DNA of 20,510 bases from JBBDMX01 sp040878035 (GCA_040878035.1 JBBDMX010000064.1:1-20510), one strand, 5' to 3'; shown: positions 12,313 through 20,504, counted from the stretch's first letter. The notes: generated from the letters alone by a model not told the origin. Numbers and translations: made by a program.

Positions 12313-13851
12313 ATGACCACCACGGCTCAGGATCTGAAAACGCGCCTGGTCGTCGGCATGGAAATCCATGTCGAACTGGCGACGCGCAGCAAGATGTTCA
12401 CCGCGGCGCCCAACGTGGCGCACCCGTCCAATTTCGACGCGGCACCCAATACCCTCTGTGATCCGGTAGTGCTGGGCATGCCCGGGGTGCTGCCGGTGAT
12501 CAATCGCGACGCGGTGGAGATGGCGATGCTGGTGGGGCTGGCGCTGGGGTGCAGGATCGCCAAGTTCACCAAGTGGGACCGCAAGAGCTACTACTACCCG
12601 GACCTGCCCAAGAACTACCAGATCAGCCAGTACGACTTGCCGTTGTGCTATGACGGGGCTTTCGACTTGCCCGTGACGGACGACTCGGGGAACCTGCCCA
12701 ACGTCGCCACGAAGCGCATCGGCATCATTCGCGCCCACCTGGAGGAAGACGCGGGCAAGCTGCTGCACGAAGCGCCGGGTGGGCATGCGATCGATCATTC
12801 GATCGTCGATTTGAACCGTGCCGGTACGCCGCTGCTGGAGATTGTGACACAGCCGGACTTCGAGACGCCTGAGCAGTGTGTGCAGTTTGCCCAGATGTTG
12901 CGCGATATCTGCCGGAGCCTGGGCGTGAGCGAAGGGATCATGCAGAAAGGGCACATACGCTTTGAGCCGAACATCAATGTGCATATTGAGCGTGATGGAA
13001 AGACACACGAGACGCCCATCGTCGAGATCAAGAACCTCAACAGCTTCAAGGCCGTGTACGGCGCGGTGGCCTATGAGTATCAGCGACAGGTCGAGGAGTG
13101 GCTGGAGAACGGCGGGGTGATGAAGCCTGGCACTTCCGGGGGCAAGAGCACGCGCGGCTGGGACGACGTGCGGCAGGCGACGTTCCTCCAGCGTGAAAAG
13201 GAAGAGGCCCACGACTATCGCTACTTCCCCGACCCCGACCTGGTGCCGGTGAAGGTCAGCGACCAATGGCTGGAAGAGGTCAAGGCCCGGCTGACGGAAT
13301 TGCCGCATCAGCGGTTGCTACGCTACACGCGCGATTTGGAGCTGAACGAGAAGGAGGCCCGGCAGATCATCGACGAGCCACGGTTGTGTGCGTTTTTCGA
13401 ACAGGTGCTGGCGGCGGGCGTCGAACCGCGCCGTGCTTCGGCCGTGCTACTCAATAACCTGTCTCGTCGCGCCAATGAGAAGGGCCTGGGCGTTGCTGAA
13501 CTGGGCATTACCCCCGCGCAGGTGGCGGCGATCGACCAACTGGTCCGGGATAGCAAGGTGTCGTCGAGTGCCGCCGACGAGTTGTACAAGGCGCTGGCGG
13601 ATGAGCCGGATGCGGCCGCCGACCCGGCGCAACTGGCTGAGGCGCGCGGGTTGGTGCAGGTGAGCGACGACGCGGCCCTGTCGGAATGGTGCGACGCCGC
13701 CATCGCCGCCAATGCCAAGTCCGTCGAAGCGGTGAAGGCCGGCAAGGACGCCGCCATCGGCGCCCTGGTCGGCGCGGTGATGAAGCTCTCCAAAGGCAAG
13801 GCGAACCCGAAGGTCGTCAGCGAAATGCTGCGAGCGAAGCTGCGCACCTGA
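12313..13851 (+). CDS. gatB: Asp-tRNA(Asn)/Glu-tRNA(Gln) amidotransferase subunit B
   Basis: GatB is the kinase/transamidase subunit of the GatCAB complex, which corrects Glu-tRNA(Gln) and Asp-tRNA(Asn) to Gln-tRNA and Asn-tRNA in the cytoplasm. The 512-residue product opens with VVGMEIHVEL (13-22). It carries the family block KSYYYPDLPKNYQISQYD (91-108), HLEEDAGK, DLNRAGTPLLEIVTQPD and EIKNLNSFKAV in order. The cradle and the C-terminal YqeY-like tRNA-binding tail (about 360-512) are complete, ending NPKVVSEMLRAKL. The start at 12313 matches the family N-terminus and the -10 box 7 nt before it; the in-frame start at 12229 would add 28 residues from repeat DNA and is rejected. The gatA and gatC genes are not in this window, so the complex is encoded at separate loci. 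Confidence 0.96.
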   Translation: MTTTAQDLKTRLVVGMEIHVELATRSKMFTAAPNVAHPSNFDAAPNTLCDPVVLGMPGVLPVINRDAVEMAMLVGLALGCRIAKFTKWDRKSYYYPDLPKNYQISQYDLPLCYDGAFDLPVTDDSGNLPNVATKRIGIIRAHLEEDAGKLLHEAPGGHAIDHSIVDLNRAGTPLLEIVTQPDFETPEQCVQFAQMLRDICRSLGVSEGIMQKGHIRFEPNINVHIERDGKTHETPIVEIKNLNSFKAVYGAVAYEYQRQVEEWLENGGVMKPGTSGGKSTRGWDDVRQATFLQREKEEAHDYRYFPDPDLVPVKVSDQWLEEVKARLTELPHQRLLRYTRDLELNEKEARQIIDEPRLCAFFEQVLAAGVEPRRASAVLLNNLSRRANEKGLGVAELGITPAQVAAIDQLVRDSKVSSSAADELYKALADEPDAAADPAQLAEARGLVQVSDDAALSEWCDAAIAANAKSVEAVKAGKDAAIGALVGAVMKLSKGKANPKVVSEMLRAKLRT

Positions 13852-13861
13852 CGACATGAGG

Positions 13862-13887
13862 GGCAGCCCCGCTTAAGCGGGGCCGCC
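13862..13887 (+). terminator. Hairpin after gatB
   Basis: GGCAGCCCCGC (13862-13872) pairs with GCGGGGCCGCC (13877-13887) around loop TTAA with one mismatch. It lies 10 bp after the gatB stop. There is no T-tract, so it may be a Rho-dependent or blocking hairpin and not a classic intrinsic terminator. Confidence 0.4.
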
Positions 13888-13918
13888 GGGACACCCATAG
13901 GTCTGCGACCACCAGGGG

Positions 13919-13924
13919 TATACT
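13919..13924 (+). promoter_or_regulatory. -10 box of the transporter operon
   Basis: TATACT ends 6 nt before the ATG at 13931, predicting a leaderless operon mRNA. No clear -35 stands upstream; the hairpin after gatB lies about 30 bp before it. Confidence 0.5.
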
Positions 13925-13930
13925 CGCTTC

Positions 13931-14884
13931 ATGTCCGTATCAGCCTCCATTTCCGAGCCCGCATTGGCGCGCCAGTGGCGTGTGCGCCCCAGTGCCGGGG
14001 TCTTCGGCGCGGTCATGCTGATGCTCATCGCGTTGCCCTGTGTGCTGACCTTGCCGATATCGCTGAGGCGCTACGACCAGCAGCAGGTGACCGGCGCCCA
14101 GAGCCGGGGGTTTGAAGCGCCGTCGTGGTCTGAGCCGATGGGCGCCGATTCGCTGGGCCGGCCACTGCTGTGGCGCTGCGCCCTGGGCGGGGCGATCAGC
14201 CTGGGCATCGGCCTGGCGGCAGCGCTGATCTCGGTGCTCATCGGCGTCACCTGGGGCGCGCTGGCGGGCTACATCGGCGGGCACACCGACTCGGCCATGA
14301 TGCGCATCGTCGACGTGCTTTATGGTCTGCCGTACATCCTGCTGGTCGTACTGGTCAACCTCGCGCTCCAGCCGACGGTGCGCTGGGCGCTAGCGACGGT
14401 CGTGGGCCAGGCGGCGGCAGGCGGACTGGCGGACCTGGTGACGCTGCTCATCGCCATCGGCGGGGTGAGCTGGCTGACCATGGCGCGGGTGATTCGCGGG
14501 CAGGTGCTGTCGCTGCGGGCCCAGCCGTTCATCGAGGCCGCGCGGGCCTGCGGCGTGGGGCCCTGGCGCATCCTGCGCGTGCACCTGTTGCCCAATCTTG
14601 TCGGGCCGATTGTGGTCTATACTACGCTCACGGTGCCGACGGCCATTTTGCAGGAGAGTTTCCTGTCGTTTCTGGGGATCGGCGTGCAGCCGCCGCTGCC
14701 CTCGTGGGGCAACCTGGCGGCCGACGGACTGTCGGAGCTGCACGCGCTGGGCCTGGGCATCGGCGCGGTGCGCTGGTGGCTGCTGGCCTGGCCCTGCGTG
14801 CTGCTGGGCCTGACGCTGCTGTCGCTCAACCTCCTGGGCGACGCCCTGCGCAACCGCCTGGACCCGCGCGGCAGCCGGTCGTAG
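13931..14884 (+). CDS. Peptide-type ABC transporter permease, OppC-like (first)
   Basis: The 317-residue inner-membrane protein belongs to the DppC/OppC permease family and would form half of a channel for peptides or similar solutes. After the first helix (about 23-45) comes the family marker GADSLGRPLLWR (71-82), then four or five further helices. The EAA loop that contacts the ATPase is EAARACGVGPWRILRVHLLP (202-221), followed by SFLSFLGIGVQPPLPSWGN (243-261). The end GDALRNRLDPR is typical. Length is normal. It is the first gene of the transporter operon, with the binding-protein gene 47 bp later. A second OppC-like gene sits at the end of the permease block, so this copy is not the obvious partner of the OppB-like gene. 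The substrate is not determinable. Confidence 0.92.
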   Translation: MSVSASISEPALARQWRVRPSAGVFGAVMLMLIALPCVLTLPISLRRYDQQQVTGAQSRGFEAPSWSEPMGADSLGRPLLWRCALGGAISLGIGLAAALISVLIGVTWGALAGYIGGHTDSAMMRIVDVLYGLPYILLVVLVNLALQPTVRWALATVVGQAAAGGLADLVTLLIAIGGVSWLTMARVIRGQVLSLRAQPFIEAARACGVGPWRILRVHLLPNLVGPIVVYTTLTVPTAILQESFLSFLGIGVQPPLPSWGNLAADGLSELHALGLGIGAVRWWLLAWPCVLLGLTLLSLNLLGDALRNRLDPRGSRS

Positions 14885-14887
14885 AAG

Positions 14888-14901
14888 TTAGCCGCGGCTA
14901 A
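14888..14901. repeat. TTAGCCGCGGCTAA palindrome
   Basis: A perfect 14-bp palindrome lies 3 bp after the first permease stop codon and before the binding-protein gene. Its core AGCCGCGGCT is identical to 7206-7215. It could be an operator or a small intra-operon hairpin. Confidence 0.45.
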
Positions 14902-14931
14902 TTCCGGCTCTTGCATGGTGGGAATTTTCTC

Positions 14932-16995
14932 ATGGAAAATCGCTTCGGGTTCAAAGATTTCGTCAATGTGGTGCTGCTGCTGGCGATCCTGGCGACGATG
15001 TGGATTGCCATCAAGCAGTTTGACCGGCAATGGGATGACATCAAATCGATCAAAAGCGAAGTGCGGGCGCTGGCGACGGCGCAGAACCAGCTTAAGAACC
15101 GGATCGAGGATCTACAGAAGAGCGGCGTGACGGCCGGGCCTGCCACCGCCGGCGCTGGCGGGGCGGCTTCGGACGCGCCGACGCATGCCCTGGATGACAT
15201 CCGTCAGGCGCGCAGCGCGCCGGATTTCGCCGAGGGCGACGTGCTGGTAGACGCCTTTGGCACCAACGTCAAATCCGTCACCGCCCTGACGTACAAGGAC
15301 CTCTACGGCCGAACGATCCAGAACTACGTGCTCGAATCGCTGGCGACGCAGCACGACGACACGCTGGAATGGTTGCCTCTGATCGCCGAGTCGTGGGACA
15401 TCAACGACAACTCCAAGGCGTGGGATGAGTACATGACCGCGCGGCGGGCAGAGTTGACGGCCCAGATCGAGCGTGATCCAACCGTGCTGGACTCAACCAG
15501 ACTGATGATCCGCCGGGAACAGGAGAAAGCAGGGAAGCCGATTCCCGACGCTCTTGCCCTGACCGAACAGGCTCGGGAGGCGTGGATCGACAAGCAGATC
15601 CGCGAGGACCCCCAGCGTCCGCCGGCGATGACCATCGTTTTTCGCCTCCGCCGGGACGTGAATTTTTCCGATGGCCAGCCTCTGACCGCTCGCGACGTCG
15701 AGTTCACCTGGACGCTGTTGAACAACCCGTTGCTCGACGCGCCCGAGACGCGCAATTTCTACGACAACGTCGAGAGCTACAAGGCGCTGGACGACTTCAC
15801 GATGGAGTTCAAGTTCCGCGAGCCGCACTATCTGGCGCTGAGTATGGTGGCGGCGTTCGGCATTCTGCCCAAACATTTCTACAGCAAGTTCAGCATCGAC
15901 GACATCAATGACCGCCCGGGCCTGCTCATGGGCAGCGGCGCCTATCGACTGGAAGACCCGGTTAACTGGGGTCCGGGTAAGCTGGTGAAGCTGGTGCGCA
16001 ATGAGAATTACTGGGGGCCCAAGCCGGGCATCGTGGCGCTGATCTGGCTGGAAATCAAGGAGGATGTGCCGCGTTTCACTGCCTTTAAGAACGGCCAGAT
16101 CGACCTGTTCAGTGCCACGCCCGAGCAATACATTGAGCTGAGATCCGATCCCGACATCGCCGCCAAGTATCAAGCATGGGAATACAAGGCTGTGCCCAGC
16201 GGCTATAACTTCGTCGCCTGGAATCTCGAGCGCAACGGCAAGCCCACGCACTTTGCCGACAAGCGCGTGCGCCAGGCGATGACCTACCTGATTGATCGGC
16301 AGCGCATCGCCGAGCAGATTTTTCGCGGCTTTGCCCAACCCACCTCCGGCCCATTCGACGAGGAATCCCCGCAGTCCGACGCGACGCTCAAGCCGCGGCT
16401 CTATGACAAGGCCAAGGCCTTGGCGCTACTGGCGGAAGTGGGCTGGACGCCCGGCAGCGACGGCGTGCTGCGCAACAAGGCCGGCCAGTCCTTCGCCTTC
16501 ACCCTTACCTACCCCTCGGGAAGCCAGGACTACGAGCAGACCATGCTCATGATCAAGGATTCGCTCAACGACGCGGGCATCCTGATGACGCAGGACCCGC
16601 AGGACTGGAGCATCTTCATCGAGCGGGTGGACGGTCGGGCATTCGATGCCTGCGCCCTGGGATGGGGCGGCGGCGCCATCGAAGGCGACATCCGCCAGAT
16701 GTTCCATTCGTCGCAGATCGCCGGCGGCGCCAACAACTTCACCAGCTATCGCAATCCCCAGCTCGACAAGCTGATCGATCAGGCGCGGCGGACCATCAAC
16801 GAAGACCAGCGCATGAAGCACTGGCAGGCGTGCCATCGCATTCTTTACGAGGACCAGCCGTACACCTTTATGCTTCGCCGCAAGAGTTTGGTGTTTATTG
16901 ATAAGCGCGTGCATAACGTTCGCAAAGTGCTTACGGGCCTGAGCGGGCGAACGACCTGGTACGTCCCCGGCGAGTTACAGAAGCGCCGCCCCTGA
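14932..16995 (+). CDS. Membrane-anchored ABC transporter substrate-binding protein, family 5
   Basis: This is the extracytoplasmic solute-binding protein of the operon (SBP_bac_5, peptide/nickel/dipeptide type), 687 residues. Residues 10-28 form an N-terminal membrane helix with no lipobox cysteine and no clear cleavage site, so it is probably an uncleaved anchor. A predicted coiled coil (about 30-64) and a Gly/Ala linker (66-82) follow. The binding fold runs from about 102, with LAESWDI-type sequence at 151-157, FRLRRDVNFSDGQPLTARDVEFTW at 237-260 and later family blocks (SGAYRL, YLIDRQRIAEQIF). A charged helical insert (about 161-231) separates two blocks that are adjacent in most members. 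The start at 14932 follows GGTGGGA by about 8 nt; ATG at 14911 is in frame but unlikely. It sits between the permease genes. Confidence 0.9.
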   Translation: MENRFGFKDFVNVVLLLAILATMWIAIKQFDRQWDDIKSIKSEVRALATAQNQLKNRIEDLQKSGVTAGPATAGAGGAASDAPTHALDDIRQARSAPDFAEGDVLVDAFGTNVKSVTALTYKDLYGRTIQNYVLESLATQHDDTLEWLPLIAESWDINDNSKAWDEYMTARRAELTAQIERDPTVLDSTRLMIRREQEKAGKPIPDALALTEQAREAWIDKQIREDPQRPPAMTIVFRLRRDVNFSDGQPLTARDVEFTWTLLNNPLLDAPETRNFYDNVESYKALDDFTMEFKFREPHYLALSMVAAFGILPKHFYSKFSIDDINDRPGLLMGSGAYRLEDPVNWGPGKLVKLVRNENYWGPKPGIVALIWLEIKEDVPRFTAFKNGQIDLFSATPEQYIELRSDPDIAAKYQAWEYKAVPSGYNFVAWNLERNGKPTHFADKRVRQAMTYLIDRQRIAEQIFRGFAQPTSGPFDEESPQSDATLKPRLYDKAKALALLAEVGWTPGSDGVLRNKAGQSFAFTLTYPSGSQDYEQTMLMIKDSLNDAGILMTQDPQDWSIFIERVDGRAFDACALGWGGGAIEGDIRQMFHSSQIAGGANNFTSYRNPQLDKLIDQARRTINEDQRMKHWQACHRILYEDQPYTFMLRRKSLVFIDKRVHNVRKVLTGLSGRTTWYVPGELQKRRP

Positions 16996-17004
16996 AACGC
17001 AGCC

Positions 17005-18093
17005 ATGCTTAGCTATATCGTTCGGCGATTAGTGTTGATGATCCCCACGCTGTTGGGCATGACGTTTCTGGTGTTCATGGTCATGGCCATGAGTCCAGGC
17101 GGCATCGGGGGGAGTCTGCTCAACGAACTGGGCCAGCTCGACTCGCAGCAGGCGCGGGCGCAGAAGGACTATTACGAGCGGCGCTACGGCATCCGGGACA
17201 ATCCCCTGGTGCAGTATGGCCGCTGGCTGCACCAAGTCTCCCCAATTGGCTTTGAGATCGATGTGAACCTGGATACCGGCGAGCGCCGCTGGAACAATTT
17301 CGGGTTCAAGTGGCCGGACTTAGGCAGAAGCCTGGCGATGAAGCGGCAGGTGACGGAGATTTTCGCTGAGGCTTTACCCGTCACGGTGCTGCTGAATGTG
17401 CTCACCACGCCGATCATCTATGCCTTGGCGATCCTGTTGGGTATTTACGCGGCAAGACATCGCGGTCGATTATTCGACGTACTTTCCAGCGTGTCCTTGC
17501 TGGCCTTGTGGTCGCTGCCCACGATCATGGTGGGGACCTTGTTGATCGGCTTTCTCGCCAACCGCGATTATCTTCCATGGTTCCCTCCCGCCGGGCTCAG
17601 TTCACTTGAGGCGCACAACATGGCGTTCCTGCCCGGTTGGTCCGTCGACGGCTGGGAGCGGGGCTGGCTGCTGGACCGGCTCTGGCACCTGACGCTGCCC
17701 GTGGTCTGCCTGCTCTACGGCTCTTTTGCCGTGCTCATGAAGCTCATGCGCACCTCGGTCCTGGAGAACTTGTCATCCGATTTCATCCGCACCGCCCGCG
17801 CCAAGGGCGTGACCGAGCATCGCGTGCTCTGGGGGCATGCCTTTCGCAACAGCCTGCTGCCTTTGATCACGGTGATGGCGGGCATTCTGCCGAGCCTGTT
17901 GGGCGGATCGCTGATCATCGAGTACATCTTCAGCATTCCGGGCATGGGGCAATTGATGGTCGAGGCCATTCGCGCCCGTGACCGCGAGGTGGTATTGGCC
18001 AATACGCTGGTCATCGGCCTGCTGGGCCTGCTGTCGATCCTGATCGCTGACCTCCTTTACGCGGTGGCGGATCCGAGGGTGAGCTATGAGTGA
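17005..18093 (+). CDS. Peptide-type ABC transporter permease, OppB-like
   Basis: The 362-residue inner-membrane permease belongs to the DppB/OppB family. It begins MLSYIVRRLVLMIPTLLGMT, the hallmark N-terminus and first helix. It is longer than the roughly 306-340 residues of DppB and closer to YejB-type permeases, because of an extracytoplasmic segment between helices 1 and 2 (about 32-118). The EAA loop is RTARAKGVTEHRVLWGHAF (262-280), followed by RNSLLPLITV, and the end GMGQLMVEAIRARD to ADPRVSYE is typical. It starts 9 bp after the binding-protein stop, and its stop overlaps the next start by 8 bp (ATGAGTGA). This suggests coupled translation with the following OppC-like permease, its most likely partner. 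Confidence 0.94.
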   Translation: MLSYIVRRLVLMIPTLLGMTFLVFMVMAMSPGGIGGSLLNELGQLDSQQARAQKDYYERRYGIRDNPLVQYGRWLHQVSPIGFEIDVNLDTGERRWNNFGFKWPDLGRSLAMKRQVTEIFAEALPVTVLLNVLTTPIIYALAILLGIYAARHRGRLFDVLSSVSLLALWSLPTIMVGTLLIGFLANRDYLPWFPPAGLSSLEAHNMAFLPGWSVDGWERGWLLDRLWHLTLPVVCLLYGSFAVLMKLMRTSVLENLSSDFIRTARAKGVTEHRVLWGHAFRNSLLPLITVMAGILPSLLGGSLIIEYIFSIPGMGQLMVEAIRARDREVVLANTLVIGLLGLLSILIADLLYAVADPRVSYE

Positions 18094-19351
18094 AATAGAC
18101 GCCTTGATTCCGCACCCGGGCATGCCGGCCCCCGAGCCGACGGCGCTCGTCCAGCCGCCCCCGCGCGACCAAGCCCGGCAAACCCTCTTAGGCATGGTTA
18201 TCCAACGCACCTTCGCCAATACGGGCGCCGTCATCGGCATCGCCTGGCTGGGCGTGTTGGCAGTCGGCGCCGTCGGGGCGCCGTTCCTGGCCAGCTCCTA
18301 TCCCCTCGTAGTCAAGACGACCGATGGCCAATGGTTCTTCCCGCTGTTTCGCTATCTGACGGCTGTGGATGTCATGCTGCCGATTCTGATGATCCTGGCC
18401 ATCGCGCTGGTGAGCTTGCGCCGCTTCTCGGCACGGAAGCGGGTGGTCACGTTCTTTCTGGCCGGGATCGTCGTGGCCACAACCTGCCTGTTGCTGATTC
18501 ACCCGCAACGCCGCGAAGTGTTTTCGGAGCACCGGGAATTGCAGGCGGCGGGCAAGGTGCAATGGTCGATCTCACCGCCCGTGCCCTATTCGCCGCGTGA
18601 CCGCCAGCGCGATCTGGGTTACCCCACCTATCTTCCTCCGGCCCTCGGCGGGCCGCATTGGATGGGCACCGAATCCAGCGGCTCGGATGTTTTCTCGCGC
18701 ATGATCCATGCCTGCCGAATCGCCCTGTCCATCGGCTTTATCGCCACCGGCATCGCCGTGGTCATCGGCGTGATCGTCGGCGGGTTGATGGGCTACTTCT
18801 CCGGCGTCATCGACCTACTGGGCATGCGCCTGGTGGAAATCTTCTCCGCCATTCCCACGTTGTTTCTTCTCTTGACCCTCGTCGCCGTCATGCCCCCGGA
18901 ATGGAATCCTTATCGCCTCTACGCGATCATGGTGCTCATCGGCCTGACGGGTTGGGTCGGCTACGCACGCTTCGTCCGGGCCGAGTTCCTCAAGCTGCGC
19001 AAGCAGGATTTTGTGCAGGCGGCGATCGCCTGCGGCTTGCCCCTGCGCTCGGTGCTCTTCCGCCACATGCTGCCCAACGGCGTGGCGCCGGTGCTGGTCG
19101 AAGCCAGCTTCGGCGTCGCCAGCGCGATCATGTTCGAATCGGTGCTCTCCTTCCTGGGCGTGGGCCTGGTCGATGAACCCTCCTGGGGCCAGATGCTGGG
19201 CGAAGCCATTGGCGCCGCGGGGTCCTTCAAGTGGTGGATGGCCGTATTTCCCGGCCTGGCGATCTTCTTTACTGTGATGGCCTACAACCTCATCGGCGAA
19301 GCTCTCCGCGACGCGATCGACCCGCACTCCCAGCGATCCACCATGCTCTAA
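18086..19351 (+). CDS. Peptide-type ABC transporter permease, OppC-like (second), with extra helices
   Basis: This 421-residue permease is about 120 residues longer than a usual DppC/OppC. The first helix lies at about 47-70. The family marker GTESSGSDVFSRMI comes only at 194-207, because residues 71-190 contain an insert with two more hydrophobic segments (about 95-110 and 120-138) and a hydrophilic loop. The core then follows: EAA loop QAAIACGLPLRSVLFRHMLP (311-330), SVLSFLGVGLVDEPSWGQML (352-371) and GEALRDAIDPH (404-414). The long N-terminus (1-40) is Pro-rich and cytoplasmic. YejE-type permeases also carry extra length before the core, so a microcin C- or long-peptide-type system is possible. 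The overlap with the OppB-like gene supports pairing. Confidence 0.92.
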   Translation: MSEIDALIPHPGMPAPEPTALVQPPPRDQARQTLLGMVIQRTFANTGAVIGIAWLGVLAVGAVGAPFLASSYPLVVKTTDGQWFFPLFRYLTAVDVMLPILMILAIALVSLRRFSARKRVVTFFLAGIVVATTCLLLIHPQRREVFSEHRELQAAGKVQWSISPPVPYSPRDRQRDLGYPTYLPPALGGPHWMGTESSGSDVFSRMIHACRIALSIGFIATGIAVVIGVIVGGLMGYFSGVIDLLGMRLVEIFSAIPTLFLLLTLVAVMPPEWNPYRLYAIMVLIGLTGWVGYARFVRAEFLKLRKQDFVQAAIACGLPLRSVLFRHMLPNGVAPVLVEASFGVASAIMFESVLSFLGVGLVDEPSWGQMLGEAIGAAGSFKWWMAVFPGLAIFFTVMAYNLIGEALRDAIDPHSQRSTML

Positions 19352-19369
19352 TTCACGAATTGAACCCGC

Positions 19370-20500
19370 ATGCCTGACACTTCGCAAAATAAACCCCTGC
19401 TCCAAATCCGCGATCTGGCGGTGAGCTTTCCTACCGGCGGGCGCGGCGCGCGGCGCGCGGACCAGCGCCGCCGGGTTCGGGCCGTCAACGGCGTCAACCT
19501 CACCATCTACCCGCAGCAGACTCTGGCGGTCGTCGGCGAATCCGGCTGCGGCAAGTCGGTCACCGCGCTGTCCACGCTGCAGTTGATCCCTACCCCGCCG
19601 GGGCGATACGACGGCGGAAGCATCCACTGGTATGGCCAGCAGAACGGGGACTCGGCGGGCGTCGATCTCCTGCGCCTGCCCGAAAAGAAGATGCGCGACA
19701 TTCGCGGCAACCAGATCGCCATGATCTTCCAGGAGCCGATGACCAGTCTCAACCCGGTCTACACCATCGGCGAGCAGATTCTTGAAGCCGTGCTGCTGCA
19801 CCAGAAGGTGACGCGGCGGCAGGCGGTCCAGATCGCCGAGGCGGCGCTGCGCGATGTGGGCATTGCCGACCCCGGTAACCGGCTCAAGGAGTATCCGCAC
19901 CAACTCTCCGGCGGCATGCGGCAGCGCGTCATGATCGCCATGGCGCTGGCGTGCCAGCCTGTGCTGCTGCTGGCGGATGAGCCGACCACTGCCTTGGACG
20001 TGACCATCCAGGCGCAGATTCTCGAACTGCTGCGCGAACTTCAGACCCGCCGGCACATGAGCGTGCTCTTGATTACGCACGACTTGGGCGTGGTGGCGGA
20101 GAACGCCGACGTGGTGGCGGTGATGTATGCCGGCCGAGTGGTCGAGTACGGCTTAGTGCACGATGTGTTCAAGAACCCGCTGCACCCCTACACGCGCGGC
20201 TTGTTCAACTCCATGCCCGCGCTGGGCGGCGCGCACCTTCGCCTGCTGGCGATCCCCGGCAACGTGCCCGACCCCTCGCAATTCCCCACCGGCTGCCCGT
20301 TCCACCCGCGCTGCCCGTCGATGCAGGGCGACCCCCAGTGCGCCAACGAAGACCCGCCGCTGCTGGAGATCACCGACAAGCACTGGGCGGCGTGCTGGCA
20401 TGTGCCGGGGTACAAGCAGGGCAAGCGCACGACGCCGGACATTGCGTATCGCCGGGAGGCGGTTGGGGCCCCCTCTCCCCCGGGGAGAGGGTTGGGGTGA
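19370..20500 (+). CDS. Peptide-type ABC transporter ATP-binding protein, OppD-like
   Basis: The 376-residue cytoplasmic ATPase powers the transporter. It has Walker A GESGCGKS (56-63), the Q-loop Gln121 (IFQEPMTSLNP), the signature LSGGMRQ (179-185), Walker B LLLADEP (199-205) and the H-loop His237 (LLITHDLG). The C-terminal oligopeptide-transporter domain carries Cys309, Cys315, Cys324 and Cys342, the four-cysteine set that binds an iron-sulfur cluster in related proteins. A short Arg-rich insert (about 24-37) lies near the first strand. The gene starts 18 bp after the second OppC-like gene. The last residues (APSPPGRGLG) and the TGA lie in the CCCTCTCCCC repeat. An OppF-like partner would be expected next but is outside the window. 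Confidence 0.95.
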   Translation: MPDTSQNKPLLQIRDLAVSFPTGGRGARRADQRRRVRAVNGVNLTIYPQQTLAVVGESGCGKSVTALSTLQLIPTPPGRYDGGSIHWYGQQNGDSAGVDLLRLPEKKMRDIRGNQIAMIFQEPMTSLNPVYTIGEQILEAVLLHQKVTRRQAVQIAEAALRDVGIADPGNRLKEYPHQLSGGMRQRVMIAMALACQPVLLLADEPTTALDVTIQAQILELLRELQTRRHMSVLLITHDLGVVAENADVVAVMYAGRVVEYGLVHDVFKNPLHPYTRGLFNSMPALGGAHLRLLAIPGNVPDPSQFPTGCPFHPRCPSMQGDPQCANEDPPLLEITDKHWAACWHVPGYKQGKRTTPDIAYRREAVGAPSPPGRGLG

Positions 20501-20504
20501 GGGG
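20469..20504. repeat. CCCTCTCCCC/GGGGAGAGGG repeat at the oppD-like gene 3' end
   Basis: The 36-bp element matches 9959-9994 at 35 of 36 positions (T for C in GTTGGGGTG). It encodes the last residues of the ATPase and contains its TGA stop codon (20498-20500). The window ends six bases later. Confidence 0.75.

Noticed and set aside
11167..13308. 713-codon antisense open frame over the VKOR fusion and gatB
   Set aside because: Spans two well-supported genes on the other strand; composition is that of a high-GC shadow.
18815..20080. 421-codon antisense open frame over the transporter genes
   Set aside because: Shadow of clear permease and ATPase genes.
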